Positions 18,412 through 27,718 of a stretch of DNA of 64,000 nucleotides are shown here, piece after piece. Position numbers and translations under genes: made by a program. The notes under the pieces are model-generated. The model was not told the origin of the DNA, did no database searches, and was given only the letters and a program-made list of their open reading frames with translations. The stretch is taken from NCBI GenBank assembly GCA_022457155.1, contig JAJGOT010001101.1, positions 1 through 64,000 on the forward strand, read 5' to 3'. The first letter of the stretch is position 1; every line of letters begins with the position of its first letter. The stretch comes from Cladopsammia gracilis. Its lineage: Eukaryota; Cnidaria; Anthozoa; Scleractinia; Dendrophylliidae.

Positions 18412-21400
18412 GTTTCAATCTCCAATGCCCCCTCGCAAACGTGTTAATTCCATTCTCCAACACCACCAACTTGTCGTCATTGGCAGACAACGCAATCTTC
18501 TCCATTGCTTCTGTGAAAAGATGATGTTGTCTGCTGCGAATCACATTTTGCTTTCGAATTTCATTTCCTTCTTCTTCCAAGCACTTCATGAAGTTTTCAA
18601 ACCGCAACTGCTTTTGGATCACACATTTCTTCACTCCTTTTGCTTTCTTTTTTTCTTTTCCTTCATCCAGCAGGAAAGCATAAAGTTTTGGCCTCAATGC
18701 CACAAACTCTTTCATCATTTTCCCACCACATTCATCTTTCATCAACCCAATCTTTTTCTTGTTTTCTTTCACAATTGGCAGCCCGTTCAAAACAGCGGGA
18801 TGATCTTTGGGAAAGTCATTTGTGTCGAAACGCTCTTTCACATCATCCGCAATGTCAGCAAAGAAATCATCTGTTCCAATTTCATAAACCAGCGAATCTG
18901 TATCCGTGTAAAGAACTTGGAGATCTTTCCACTTTTCCTTCGCATAATTATAGTGAAAGTCATACATCAAAGTTTTCGACAAATCCAGGATGGACATTCC
19001 CACATAAACTGGTTTATTCATAACAATCTGAGTTTTCCTCATCTTCACCGCAATCAGAAATTCATCAAAAATTTGCAAATCAGCAAAGTTTGGCTTGTTA
19101 ACCAGTTTCTCTGCTCTTTCAGCATCTTTCACCAATTCAATGCAAACTCTCTTTCGCACATTCTCCATTGTCTTCCCGAAAACCAAATTATTTTTCAACT
19201 TGAAGAACTCTTTTTCAAATGCATTCTTCGCGTTCATTCTCAATTTCGTGTTTTTGTCAATATATGATTTCATAAATGCTTCTTCCCGAAAAGCAATCCC
19301 TCTTCTCACCTTTTTCAGTTTCATTCCCAGGGAAAGATAAAGTTTCAACTTTTCTCCATGCAGGACCATGTTTTTCTTCTCTCTCAGATTTTGAGTCAAC
19401 TTCCACACTCCACCCAGCTTTAAACTTTCTGGGGCCAGGGGAAAATCATTGTGTGAATCATGCAATTCCTCTGGGTATTCCAAATCAACTTCCAGAATGC
19501 ACCCCACACCTTTTCCATCCACAAATTCCCTCCAATCCGACAATTCATCTTCCTTCATCCATCTGAAGCCCCCAACTGGAAGAGGCTTTGACATTGCCCA
19601 TCCATAAAGGTTATTTGCGTCCAGATAAACAATGAATTTGGAGGGTTGGCTTTCATCAAAATATTCCATGAATTTGTTATTTGCCTTTGCGTGCCTCTTG
19701 AATGCATTGGAATTTCCACTTCTCATTCCTCTTTCAATCATCAGCAGCATGTCCACATCATTCAACAATTCCAAAGAAACTCCCGTCATTTTCAACATCG
19801 CATTCCACGCCATTCCAGGGGTTGTGAAGAACTGGGCAGGATCCAATTCATAGTTTTTTTCACAAAGTTTTCTGAAGTTTTCAACCACATCTGCCAGCAG
19901 CAAAACATCCGTTTTCAGATAGAGATCATGGAATTCTCCCATGTTTTTCATTTGCCATTTCTCCCAGACATTCTTTGCATACTCAAAATCGTCATCCTCA
20001 ATTCCTGCGTCATTCAATCTGGAGAAAAACGCTTCTTTCTCTGGCAAGATCCCATCAAACTTTTCAAATGAATCCATGAATTCATAGGGATAAACTCCTT
20101 TCCTTGTCATCAAGTCAAACTTTTGTCCCTGGAAAAACCTGGCAGTTTCTGCCAAATCTGACTTGGGAAGATTCCCCACGAAATTTCCCAGGGAAGAAGC
20201 CATGAACTTGAATGAATCCAGAAAACGGATTTCATGCTTCACAACAATTTCTTTTCCGTCCCAAGTCTTTTCCCGTTTCAATTCAAACTTCAGAGAGAAG
20301 GAGATATATTTCTCCTCATTGTTGGGGATGCATTGAACATCCAGGACTTCCTCCAATACCCAAAGCTCGCACGAAAAGATGTGAGTCATAGTTTGCTATG
20401 TTGTGGAAAAACACGGCAGTGAATTTTGGTCTTTGAAATGCTCGATTGCAAGAGCGGTGAGCAGCTCCTCTGAATTTTCCAGTGAAGTGATCGTGATCTC
20501 GCACTTTCATCTTTTCTCCCTCTTTTTCAAATTCTCCTCGGCACAACCAGCAACATGTTGCCTGATTGAAACTTTTCCATTCTTCTTTGGAGAGAGGAAT
20601 CATTTTCTTCTGTTTCAACCCCAGTTGCGCCTTTTTCACTTCCTCAATGAGTTTTCTGATGAATTCTTTTGGAAGTTCTTTTGATTCTTTTTCATTTCCA
20701 GCTCGTTTCAACACAGGCTCCATTTCCAAAAACGGGGAAACCAAATGAAACGCAAATCCACAGGGAAGATGCTCCTGCATTTTTTGAGTCTTTCGCATCC
20801 TCCCTCCATCCTCCACAGGTTTCAAAATCGATTCAAAATCGGCATAACCCACAACTGGAACATGAATCATTTTGGAGAAGTTGCTGAAAGAACATTCACC
20901 TTCAGGCATGACAATCTTTGCTGCTTCAAATTCAACGCAGGTGCTTCGGTGTTTTCTCAGGCTTTCCTCACTGGGAAATGAATTGATACATCTCTTGCAG
21001 AAGAATCTTTGATGCCCAGTTTTTGAAACTTGAGATGCGGCCAATCGTGAAAAGTTTTTCACGATGCAGAAATGGCTTTTAAACTCATGTGTCAACAGCA
21101 ACAAGTCAACATGTTTCTCCTTTTCTTCATCCGTCACTCTCAGGGGGAAAAGCTTTCCATCCCACCCAAAAACATTCACTGAAATGTCATTCCGCTTTTC
21201 AAATTTCCCAATATCTGCCAAAGTCGTTGGAAATGTAATTCCACTCCAATCAAGCTTTTCAGCTTGTTTTGTCAGCAAAGGTGTGATTCTTTCAGGATTT
21301 TGCACTACCATATGTGTTGCTCTTGTCACGCACCATTTGAAACACATCTCATCTCCGTTTTTCATGTTCACTACAGCGTTCTTTTTTCCCAATTCTTTTG

Positions 21401-22205
21401 GAAGAGGAATCCATGAAGACCCACCCAATGGTCTCCATCGGATTAAATGAATTTCCAATCTGATAACTCTTTCAAACGCCCAATTACTTCCTCTTCGATT
21501 GAAATTCTCAAAGTTGACCATCATTTCTCTCCCCATTTCATCAAACAACTCACCAGCGTCAGTTCCTTCCAAATTTCTTTTCATGCGTGAATGGGAGAAT
21601 GGCGTGTCTTCAATCATTGTTCCATCCATCAAATCAGGTTGCACCAGCAGACACACCAACACGCATTTGATTTTGGTTTGTCGATTTTGCTTGATCAACT
21701 CAACCACATCGCCCCTCACTCGCCGGAGAAAATCTTGCGGAGTTGAGGAATCATCTCCTTGAGTGACCAATTGTCTTGCAAATCCTCTCAAAGCGGATGC
21801 TCTTTCTTCCACAACAAATTGACGACTCCGCAATTCAGCAATCTGTCTCTTCAATCTTTCAACCGCGGGATTCGATCTCCTCCGAACATCAACATCATCC
21901 ACACTTTCCAACCAATTCATCCAATCAGAAACGGTTTCCACATTTTGTTCAATCGCTCTGGGAATGGCTCTGGAAGGAAAATCTCTTCTTTCCGGAACCA
22001 AAATAGGCGCTGAATTTTTTTTATTTCTTGAATCTAGGAGGGGTTTCGGGGCTTTGACAATCATTGGGGCGCTGACATTTCCTTTTTTTCTCGGCCTTTC
22101 GGGTTGCGATTCTTCCCAAAGTTCCATCAATTTGGCTTTGGACATTCGGGAGAACCCAACAATTCCTTCTTCCCGAGCCCAATTTTTCAATTCTCGCGAA
22201 TTCAT
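18386..22205 (-). pseudogene. Protein-primed DNA polymerase B (pPolB), inner element
   Basis: Starts at ATG 22205. Residues 1-32 (NSRELKNWAREEGIVGFSRM) look like a SAP-type helix pair. A zinc-finger follows at about residue 395 (CKRCINSFPSEESLRKHRST). Exonuclease motif YADFES is at about residue 452. A Cys/His module with RDHDHFTGKFRGAAHRSCN (about 560-583) resembles recombination endonuclease VII, and ANYDSHLF is the second exonuclease motif. One indel near 20360 shifts the frame. Polymerase motifs follow: DANNLYGWAMSKPLP (about 19610), KNNLVFGKTMEN (about 19190) and VLYTDTDSL (about 18900). The stop at 18386 lies inside the left TIR. About 1270 codons, the normal size. It copies the element from its protein-primed ends. 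Confidence 0.92.
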
Positions 22206-22242
22206 TTTAACTGGAGAAAAAAATCTTTTTTCCCCATTTAAA

Positions 22243-22731
22243 ATGAAGTTTTCAATTCAGGAAGAAGGAAAAGAAAAGCAAACTTTTTTCACATTTAAAG
22301 AAGCATCAGAAAAAACGGGGCTCCCATCTAAAACGATTTTGCGAGTTTTCAAATCGGGCAACACCAAATATACCAGAAGAGCCGACCAAAAAGTGTTCTG
22401 GATTCAGGAGGAAGAAGACACACCATTTATCCAGATTGATGGGGAAGATTTTTGCACCGCAGAGGAAATTCAGGAACGATTTGGGTTGTCGCGCACAGTT
22501 TTTTTCAATCAACTCTGCAAGAAAAAAACTCATTTTCTGGATTCACAGGAGAAATCGCATGAAGTGACTTGGGCATTTCCCAGACTGGAAAAATTCCTGG
22601 ATCTCATGAGAACCCAGCAGGCGGTGGAAAAATGTATGCCTGCTCAAGCACGAAAAGGAATGTCAAAATTTCACTCAAACGTTCAAGCCGCCATGCATCA
22701 GAGCGCTGCGGACTGCCAAGCCAAGTTTTGA
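22243..22731 (+). CDS. NUMOD1-like helix-turn-helix protein, 162 aa
   Basis: ATG at 22243, facing away from PolB with a 37-base spacer. The sequence has two similar modules: FFTFKEASEKTGLPSKTILR (about 13-32) and DFCTAEEIQERFGLSRTVFF (about 70-90). Each has the 'F-x-[ST]-x-x-E-A/I-x-x-x-x-G-[LI]-[SP]-x-x-T/V' pattern of NUMOD1 or related helix-turn-helix motifs. NUMOD1 units give DNA binding to homing endonucleases. Here no nuclease motif follows. It probably is a DNA-binding regulator of the divergent PolB/early gene region. The function is inference; only the motifs are seen. Confidence 0.55.
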   Translation: MKFSIQEEGKEKQTFFTFKEASEKTGLPSKTILRVFKSGNTKYTRRADQKVFWIQEEEDTPFIQIDGEDFCTAEEIQERFGLSRTVFFNQLCKKKTHFLDSQEKSHEVTWAFPRLEKFLDLMRTQQAVEKCMPAQARKGMSKFHSNVQAAMHQSAADCQAKF

Positions 22732-22754
22732 ATTTTTTCTCCATTGGAGAGAAA

Positions 22755-22940
22755 ATGTCAGGTGAAAACAAATCCACTCCTCAGAAAGAGGCAGAAAAAA
22801 CCAAAGAGGAAATCGTTTGGGAAAAAGCGTGTGAAGCAGAAAGAAACTTCCAAAAAGCTGTGGATATGGCCACTGGTTTTCTCCCAGTCCGATCGGAAGA
22901 GGATCGCCAGTTCATGGAGAAACGGATTTTCGCGATTTAA
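22755..22940 (+). CDS. Small charged protein, 61 aa
   Basis: ATG at 22755 (MSGENKSTPQKEAEKTKEEI) to a stop at 22940. It is a charged helix with a short C-terminal segment (RSEEDRQFMEKRIF). It lies 23 bases after the preceding gene and 26 before the next, in the same direction, so it fits a run of short early genes. No family recognised. Confidence 0.45.
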   Translation: MSGENKSTPQKEAEKTKEEIVWEKACEAERNFQKAVDMATGFLPVRSEEDRQFMEKRIFAI

Positions 22941-22966
22941 TTCATTTTTTTGTCTCACCCAAGAAA

Positions 22967-23593
22967 ATGAACCCCGCGAAAATATCAATCCCCAACTGCT
23001 CTCTCGACAACCCCGTGAAAAAATCTTCTGGCAAAATTTCTTTCTGTCTCCTCCCATGCCTCCACGATGGCAAATGGCTCAAAGTGAAACTCCAAACCAA
23101 ATTCAAGATTTTCGCTCATCAAGGTGAATCGTTTTCTCTGGGAATCACTCTTCCGGAAGACGAAGTTCAATTCTTCAAAGATCTGGAAAAACATCTCAAT
23201 TCTGCTGCGATGAAAAAGAAGCAGGCAATCAAAGAGATTTCCCCGTCTTTTGTTCGATTTCAGGAGGGAGATTTCACTCTCGTGAAAATCGACAAATCCG
23301 AGCAGGAAAAGATTTATGCAAAGATTTATCCCTCCAAACTCCCGAAATCGGATTTCTCGTGTCGATTTTGGGAGTTGTGCGATGATGGGAAGAAAAAACC
23401 CATCCGGAAGCAAAAAGAGCTCATTGGCATGCCTCTCCGGGGGCAAGTCGTCTTTTCGATCAAACATCTTTTCTGCGGAAATGTGAAAGCGATCACATGC
23501 ATTGTGGACGAAGTTTTGGTGGAGGAAATGGTGCAGGCTTCCTCGGAATTCGATGAGTTTGAAGACAAGAATGAGGACGATGATGAAGTTTGA
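22967..23593 (+). CDS. Possible single-stranded DNA-binding protein, 208 aa
   Basis: ATG at 22967 (MNPAKISIPNCSLDNPVKKS) to a stop at 23593. It has alternating short strands (FCLLPCLHDGKWLKVKLQ, DFTLVKIDKSEQEKIYAKIY) and a very acidic C-terminal tail (FDEFEDKNEDDDEV). An OB-like strand-rich body with an acidic tail is the usual shape of replication SSBs, and replication genes lie next to it. Domain identity is not visible by motif, so the call is a hypothesis. It could instead be an unrelated DNA-binding or virion protein. The frame is intact. Confidence 0.35.
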   Translation: MNPAKISIPNCSLDNPVKKSSGKISFCLLPCLHDGKWLKVKLQTKFKIFAHQGESFSLGITLPEDEVQFFKDLEKHLNSAAMKKKQAIKEISPSFVRFQEGDFTLVKIDKSEQEKIYAKIYPSKLPKSDFSCRFWELCDDGKKKPIRKQKELIGMPLRGQVVFSIKHLFCGNVKAITCIVDEVLVEEMVQASSEFDEFEDKNEDDDEV

Positions 23594-23794
23594 TCTCGCT
23601 GAGATCTGGAGGAAACTCCAAATTATTTTCCAGAATCTGATTCTGAAAAATATTTTTGTGATTTTTTCAGTGAATTTGGGCAGAACCTTTTTCCTGATTT
23701 TTTCAGATTTGCCACGTGTGGCAGGTCTGATTTTGCCCCAGATTTTTTCAGTTCATTTGGGCAGATTTTACCCAGGATTTTGCCCAGGATTTGG

Positions 23795-24130
23795 AGCAGA
23801 ATTTCTTTCCCTGATTTCAGCGAAAGATTTTGTCAGCGGATGATTTTTTGTCAATTCGAGATTTCTCAGGACGAAATATTTTTTTCTTGGTTTCGTTTGA
23901 ATGAAAAAAATATATTTCCTAGGATATCTCCAGATTGACAAAAAATATTTCATTTTTGTCCCCTGAGTTTTAAGCTGGAAACACCACAAAATCAGCACCC
24001 ACATGTTTCGATATGACAAAACCGTTTAAAAAATAAGTTGAAACATAAATTTTTTTCTAAAACCAGAATTTTTCGGAGATTGACGAAAAATGTCAATCCC
24101 ACCGTTGTCTTCTTTTTCTCCTGATTTCAG
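23795..24130. repeat. Copy 1 of a ~330-bp internal direct repeat
   Basis: Begins ATTTCTTTCCCTGATTTCAG and includes GCTGGAAACACCACAAAATC and TTTTTCGGAGATTGACGAAA. A similar sequence, same orientation, is at 34790-35130. It holds no gene. Intervening 23600-23795 is also noncoding, with AGATTTT/TTTTTCAG repeats. Confidence 0.9.
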
Positions 24131-24260
24131 TGCAAATGAAAAATGCGTCGCCAATGAGATTTCAGCGGAATATTTTTCATTTGATTTTTCTCCCAGAATT
24201 CACCAGAATTTCCCAAATCGTTTTTCTCAAAAAAACTCTCAAAAAAGTGTCGCCCCTAAA

Positions 24261-24857
24261 ATGTGGGTGCTAGTTTCATATGGAAAAATCATCGGAGACG
24301 CGGTCAAATCCGAAGCGGCGATGGCAAAGCGACTCGGTGTTTCCAGGCAATATCTGAATAAACAACTCAAGAAGGGGAAAAATCATTTCCAGTTTCGAGG
24401 GATGCCGGTTTTGGTCATGAGGCAAATGGAATATTCCGCAGCTGGACTCGAATTTGAAACTCAAGGCGAAATGGCTGATGCGCTTGGAGTTCCGCGAGCA
24501 ACTATCGCCCGCGTTTTGAAGAATTCCAACTCGGCAGATGTGAAAACCAAACAGGGGAAAGAGGTGACAGTTACGCGAATTGCGGGATCGACTTTCACGG
24601 TTTCCCCCAGAACTCTTCCCGCGATCCGCGTCATGTCAGAGGTTGGCGGGCGACAAGAATTTTCCTCCATTGCCGCGGCCTCGAGAGAATTGGGGATTGA
24701 TCCAAAAACCATTCCCAATGCCCTGAGAAGCGGGAGAGATTCATTCACTAGAAAATTCGATGGGTTTTTTCCATTGCAGGGAGGAATTCATCCCTGCCGA
24801 ATTTTCCTGATCTCAAAGCAAATCTCAACTCAGTCAGAGTTTTTTCATAGGTGGTGA
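24261..24857 (+). CDS. NUMOD1-like multi-HTH protein, 198 aa
   Basis: ATG at 24261 (MWVLVSYGKIIGDAVKSEAA). Three helix-turn-helix-like modules can be seen: SEAAMAKRLGVSRQYLNKQL, TQGEMADALGVPRATIARVL, and, after SPRTLPAIRVMSEVGG, FSSIAAASRELGIDPKTIPN. The last one, preceded by V-x-E-x-G-G-x-x-x-F, is close to the NUMOD1 pattern. The modular DNA-binding part has no nuclease. The 3' end overlaps the convergent membrane-protein gene by about 110 bases, so the C-terminal ~35 codons (GIHPCRIFLISKQ...) may be read-through rather than original coding sequence. Confidence 0.55.
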   Translation: MWVLVSYGKIIGDAVKSEAAMAKRLGVSRQYLNKQLKKGKNHFQFRGMPVLVMRQMEYSAAGLEFETQGEMADALGVPRATIARVLKNSNSADVKTKQGKEVTVTRIAGSTFTVSPRTLPAIRVMSEVGGRQEFSSIAAASRELGIDPKTIPNALRSGRDSFTRKFDGFFPLQGGIHPCRIFLISKQISTQSEFFHRW

Positions 24858-25221
24858 ACGAGAACTTCGCCATGTCAATTTTGTTTCCATATTTCTTCAT
24901 TTCATTCCCTGTTTTGATGATCAATCCTGCACCTGAAATCACTCCCAAAACGATGGGATTCATTGTTGCTGCCCCCGCGATCGTTCCAATCGCAACCAGC
25001 GCTGACGATGTCATGTTCACCAAAAGATTCATGCGTTTGAAATGGTGATGAGCTCTTTTCAAACACCAATATCTTTTGTGATAGAATCGGAAGAGTTGCT
25101 TGATCTCGGCCAGTTTTTCTTCCCCAATGCACGGGTTGATGTGATTGAAATTGAAGATGCGTTGTTTTCGCGTGGGTTTCGCCTTCGCTCGGCTCGGTTC
25201 GCTTCGCTCGCTCGCTCTCAT
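24748..25221 (-). CDS. Two-helix membrane protein conserved in cnidarian Polintons
   Basis: ATG at 25221. The N-terminus MRASERSEPSRAKAKPTRKQ is encoded by the repeated GCGAAGCGAGC-type sequence. Then come FYHKRYWCLKRAHHHFKRM and two hydrophobic segments, NMTSSALVAIGTIAGAATMN and PIVLGVISGAGLIIKTG, followed by an amphipathic C-terminus. This resembles two-TM, SLATT-like pore proteins and a membrane gene I recall from several invertebrate Polintons. The role in the particle or host is unknown. The tail overlaps the convergent HTH gene, and the last residues may be altered. Confidence 0.5.
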   Translation of the reverse strand: MRASERSEPSRAKAKPTRKQRIFNFNHINPCIGEEKLAEIKQLFRFYHKRYWCLKRAHHHFKRMNLLVNMTSSALVAIGTIAGAATMNPIVLGVISGAGLIIKTGNEMKKYGNKIDMAKFSFTTYEKTLTELRFALRSGKFGRDEFLPAMEKTHRIF

Positions 25222-25224
25222 TTT

Positions 25225-27018
25225 CTAGATAATTTCAAAAAGAAATGTGATTTGTGCCTTGTCAATATTTAATGATCGATCATCTATTCTTGCTGAAAAT
25301 AACTCTCCGTTATAAACAACATTGTAAAAGACAAATAATTGAATTCTATTATCTCTGCTAACCCTCGTTCCACTTTGTGATTCTTTATCTGGGAGATATA
25401 AACTTAGTTGTGGAAAAGAAGATGTTTTCGATAAAATTTGAGCATATGCTTTAATTAATTTGCATCGGATGGGGATGACTACATCATTAAAAAAATTATC
25501 AAAAAGTGTATTTATGGCGTCTCCAGATGATTTTCTAAGTCTTCCAATCAGCATGAAATTATTCTTCAAATTTGAATTGAGGATTTGATGGTCATTCATA
25601 TCCAAGTCAGTCTCCATAACCATCTTCCCCGCTTGGAAAACGAAAGGCGCGTCAAAGACGACACTTGGAACATCTGACTGCGAGCCAGCAATGCCATATA
25701 TGATCAGCTTTGCATTTCCTTTTTCGGCTGATTCGGCAGTTCCCCGCCATTTGAGATCCAGGAAAATGAATTCAGGTGGAGAGATCTGCCATTTATGCAT
25801 GTGGATAATGGATCTACTGTACCCCGAAAACTTCTTTGTTGATTGTTGATTGATATTCAGACTTGTGCTCACAACGTCAACGCTCACACCATCCATTGAC
25901 GCGGGGAAGAATTCAATGCAAATCGTGTATTCTCCGTCTGGGAGTTTGAACATATTGAATCCGAGTCTCCCAGAGTATTCATTGAAATGATCTTTTGTTA
26001 TTTGCAAGTCATAGGCCTTTTTGTTGAAATGATGTGGCGAACTTGCAAAATCACTTATCCCAGTTACTTCCATATCATGTTCAGAGCTGGATTCATCCAC
26101 ATTTTCCATCAGATAGCGGAATGCGTCTTTTGGATGCGAGGTTGACGTGATATGCGATTCATTGACATATTCTTTAAGATTCTTTTCTAATTCTATCGCG
26201 TGGAGTACCACATCCCCTATCTTGTTATCCACATAAGATTTTGGCGTGGGTTGTCGCTCCAGAGTTGGCGTTGCAATATTGTTGATTTGTTGCGAGTTCA
26301 TATCCAGGTTTCCGGTCATTGTTCCACCTTCCAACGAAAGATTTTTCGCGGATTGGGCATCCACATATCGCATGTTTGCGCCCTGATCGGCAACTTTGGG
26401 ATCTTTCACGTTAAAAATAGTGTGATTTCCCATATCCAAAGCCGTCTCCATTGGAAACGTCTCTTTGCGGGATACGAAGATATTTTTGACGTCATTATAA
26501 GAAACCAGATTGTTATAATGCGCTCCCAAATCATGCCATGTTTGTTGTTTTGAATTTTCCACATTGAAAAGCCCTTTCAAATCCAGGTCCTTCGTGACTT
26601 CCTGTGTGTGAGCCGGAGCATTGGGGTGGAATTTCTTCAATGTGATCATATTCACCGCTGACAAATCCTGGTTTTCATCAGTGTCCAGATTGACGATCAA
26701 TTTGTGATTCATTTCTATTTCCCCGGGGTTGATGAGTTTTTGTCCCCTGAGATCAAGATCCCCAGTCATATGCGAGGAACCATCCACCTGAAGTGAATCT
26801 GCCCGCAATTGCGTTGCAAGCGTGTCAACTTGGTGTTTTGTGATTGCGTCATCATTGTCAACTCCTTCGGCAACATTAGCCAGTCGTTTTTGTTGGATAT
26901 CATAATTATTGTTGGTGTCTAATTTCAAACCACCTTGTTGAACTTGTTTGTTGAAATTTTTTATGTATTCCCTCATGTCAACACCGGTGTATCGCCCTAC
27001 ATTGTTGAATATGCCCAT
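25225..27018 (-). CDS. Fibre-like attachment protein, 597 aa
   Basis: ATG at 27018 (MGIFNNVGRYTGVDMREYIK), stop at 25225, intact. The shaft has repeated 'M-x-G-[DN]-L-D-[LM]-x-x-x-x-I-x-N-[IP]' units, such as MTGDLDLRGQKLINPG and MTGNLDMNSQQINNIATPT, plus PKSYVDNKI and NMRYVDAQSAKNLSLEG. These are typical of phage tail fibres and virus-like trimeric shafts. The C-terminal ~300 residues are strand-rich, like a globular knob. It would mediate particle attachment. The ATG overlaps the ATPase stop region (27020). A gene this long without a stop in an otherwise damaged element is notable. Confidence 0.65.
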   Translation of the reverse strand: MGIFNNVGRYTGVDMREYIKNFNKQVQQGGLKLDTNNNYDIQQKRLANVAEGVDNDDAITKHQVDTLATQLRADSLQVDGSSHMTGDLDLRGQKLINPGEIEMNHKLIVNLDTDENQDLSAVNMITLKKFHPNAPAHTQEVTKDLDLKGLFNVENSKQQTWHDLGAHYNNLVSYNDVKNIFVSRKETFPMETALDMGNHTIFNVKDPKVADQGANMRYVDAQSAKNLSLEGGTMTGNLDMNSQQINNIATPTLERQPTPKSYVDNKIGDVVLHAIELEKNLKEYVNESHITSTSHPKDAFRYLMENVDESSSEHDMEVTGISDFASSPHHFNKKAYDLQITKDHFNEYSGRLGFNMFKLPDGEYTICIEFFPASMDGVSVDVVSTSLNINQQSTKKFSGYSRSIIHMHKWQISPPEFIFLDLKWRGTAESAEKGNAKLIIYGIAGSQSDVPSVVFDAPFVFQAGKMVMETDLDMNDHQILNSNLKNNFMLIGRLRKSSGDAINTLFDNFFNDVVIPIRCKLIKAYAQILSKTSSFPQLSLYLPDKESQSGTRVSRDNRIQLFVFYNVVYNGELFSARIDDRSLNIDKAQITFLFEII

Positions 27019-27019
27019 T

Positions 27020-27661
27020 TTAAAAGGTTTCATCAAAGTTTTTGGCAACACTTTTCTTTTCTTTGTCAAGGAAAAGGAATTCGAATGGGTTCAATCTGTT
27101 GAAAAGATGGGGGTCAATCAAATTCTCCTTTGCAATGAGATCGAGGTGAGTTTTTGTTGCTGGTGGATAAAGCAGCATGTGTGAACAATTCAAACGAATC
27201 TTTTGTGGAACATCATAATAGGACTGGGAAAGATAAATTGGACTGATTCCGTGATGCCTTCCATCTGTCCAATGATTGACGATTTGTTTTTGAATTCGAT
27301 CGGATGAGTTCATGAGGTCATCAAACACGACGACTTTCCGATTGTTGCTTGGATAATCTGAGGTATTCATGATGTCATCTGGCCCCAGAATTTCGAGAAC
27401 TGGATATCTGAGTTTTTGGCTGACACCTTCCATCAACTTTTGTAGATCAACGATTTTGTCTTGATGTTGATTGGGAGAGTAGAAATAAATTTTATCATAG
27501 AAGACGAGAGGTTTCCGCAACATGTGCATCAAAATGTTTGTTTTTCCGCAACGGGTTTGGCCCGCAATGAGCATTCGGAAATCTTCATCAAGGAAATCAC
27601 AATATTTTCGGTTCGCTGGCTTCGCTCCGCTCGCGTTTCGATCATAATTTGGAATCTTCAT
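27020..27661 (-). CDS. FtsK/HerA-type (A32-like) genome-packaging ATPase
   Basis: ATG at 27661 (MKIPNYDRNASGAKPANRKY), stop at 27020, 213 aa, the usual size. Walker A is MLIAGQTRCGKTNILM (about 27540-27585). Walker B is KVVVFDDLMNSSDR (about 27315-27340), followed by the HHGISPIYLSQSYYDV segment, in which the Gln is the typical sensor. C-terminal Leu/Phe-rich residues complete the fold. The enzyme pumps the element's DNA into the capsid. NASGAK at residues 9-14 is encoded by a copy of the GC-rich repeated motif. The gene is intact and shares a divergent promoter with the 27719 gene. Confidence 0.9.
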   Translation of the reverse strand: MKIPNYDRNASGAKPANRKYCDFLDEDFRMLIAGQTRCGKTNILMHMLRKPLVFYDKIYFYSPNQHQDKIVDLQKLMEGVSQKLRYPVLEILGPDDIMNTSDYPSNNRKVVVFDDLMNSSDRIQKQIVNHWTDGRHHGISPIYLSQSYYDVPQKIRLNCSHMLLYPPATKTHLDLIAKENLIDPHLFNRLNPFEFLFLDKEKKSVAKNFDETF

Positions 27662-27718
27662 TTTAAGTGTTGAGATAACATTTATCTCCAAAGATAAATG
27701 TTGTTTTGTCACTTAAAA
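27662..27718. promoter_or_regulatory. Symmetric divergent promoter between ATPase and coiled-coil gene
   Basis: The two ATGs are separated by 57 bases built as a dyad. The inner hairpin is AACATTTATCT (27677-27687), loop CCAA, AGATAAATGTT (27692-27702). The outer arms are TTTTAAGTG near 27662 and CACTTAAAA near 27711. Both genes start just outside the outer arms. Confidence 0.75.

Noticed and set aside
18425..22013. Many plus-strand frames across 18.4-22.0 kb
   Set aside because: They are antisense to PolB and Phe/Ser/Leu-rich, as expected from the complement of a Lys/Glu-rich gene.
23600..24000. Short frames between 23.6 and 24.0 kb
   Set aside because: They translate AT-rich repeated DNA (the 330-bp direct repeat), and their other copy at 34.8 kb does not keep the frame.
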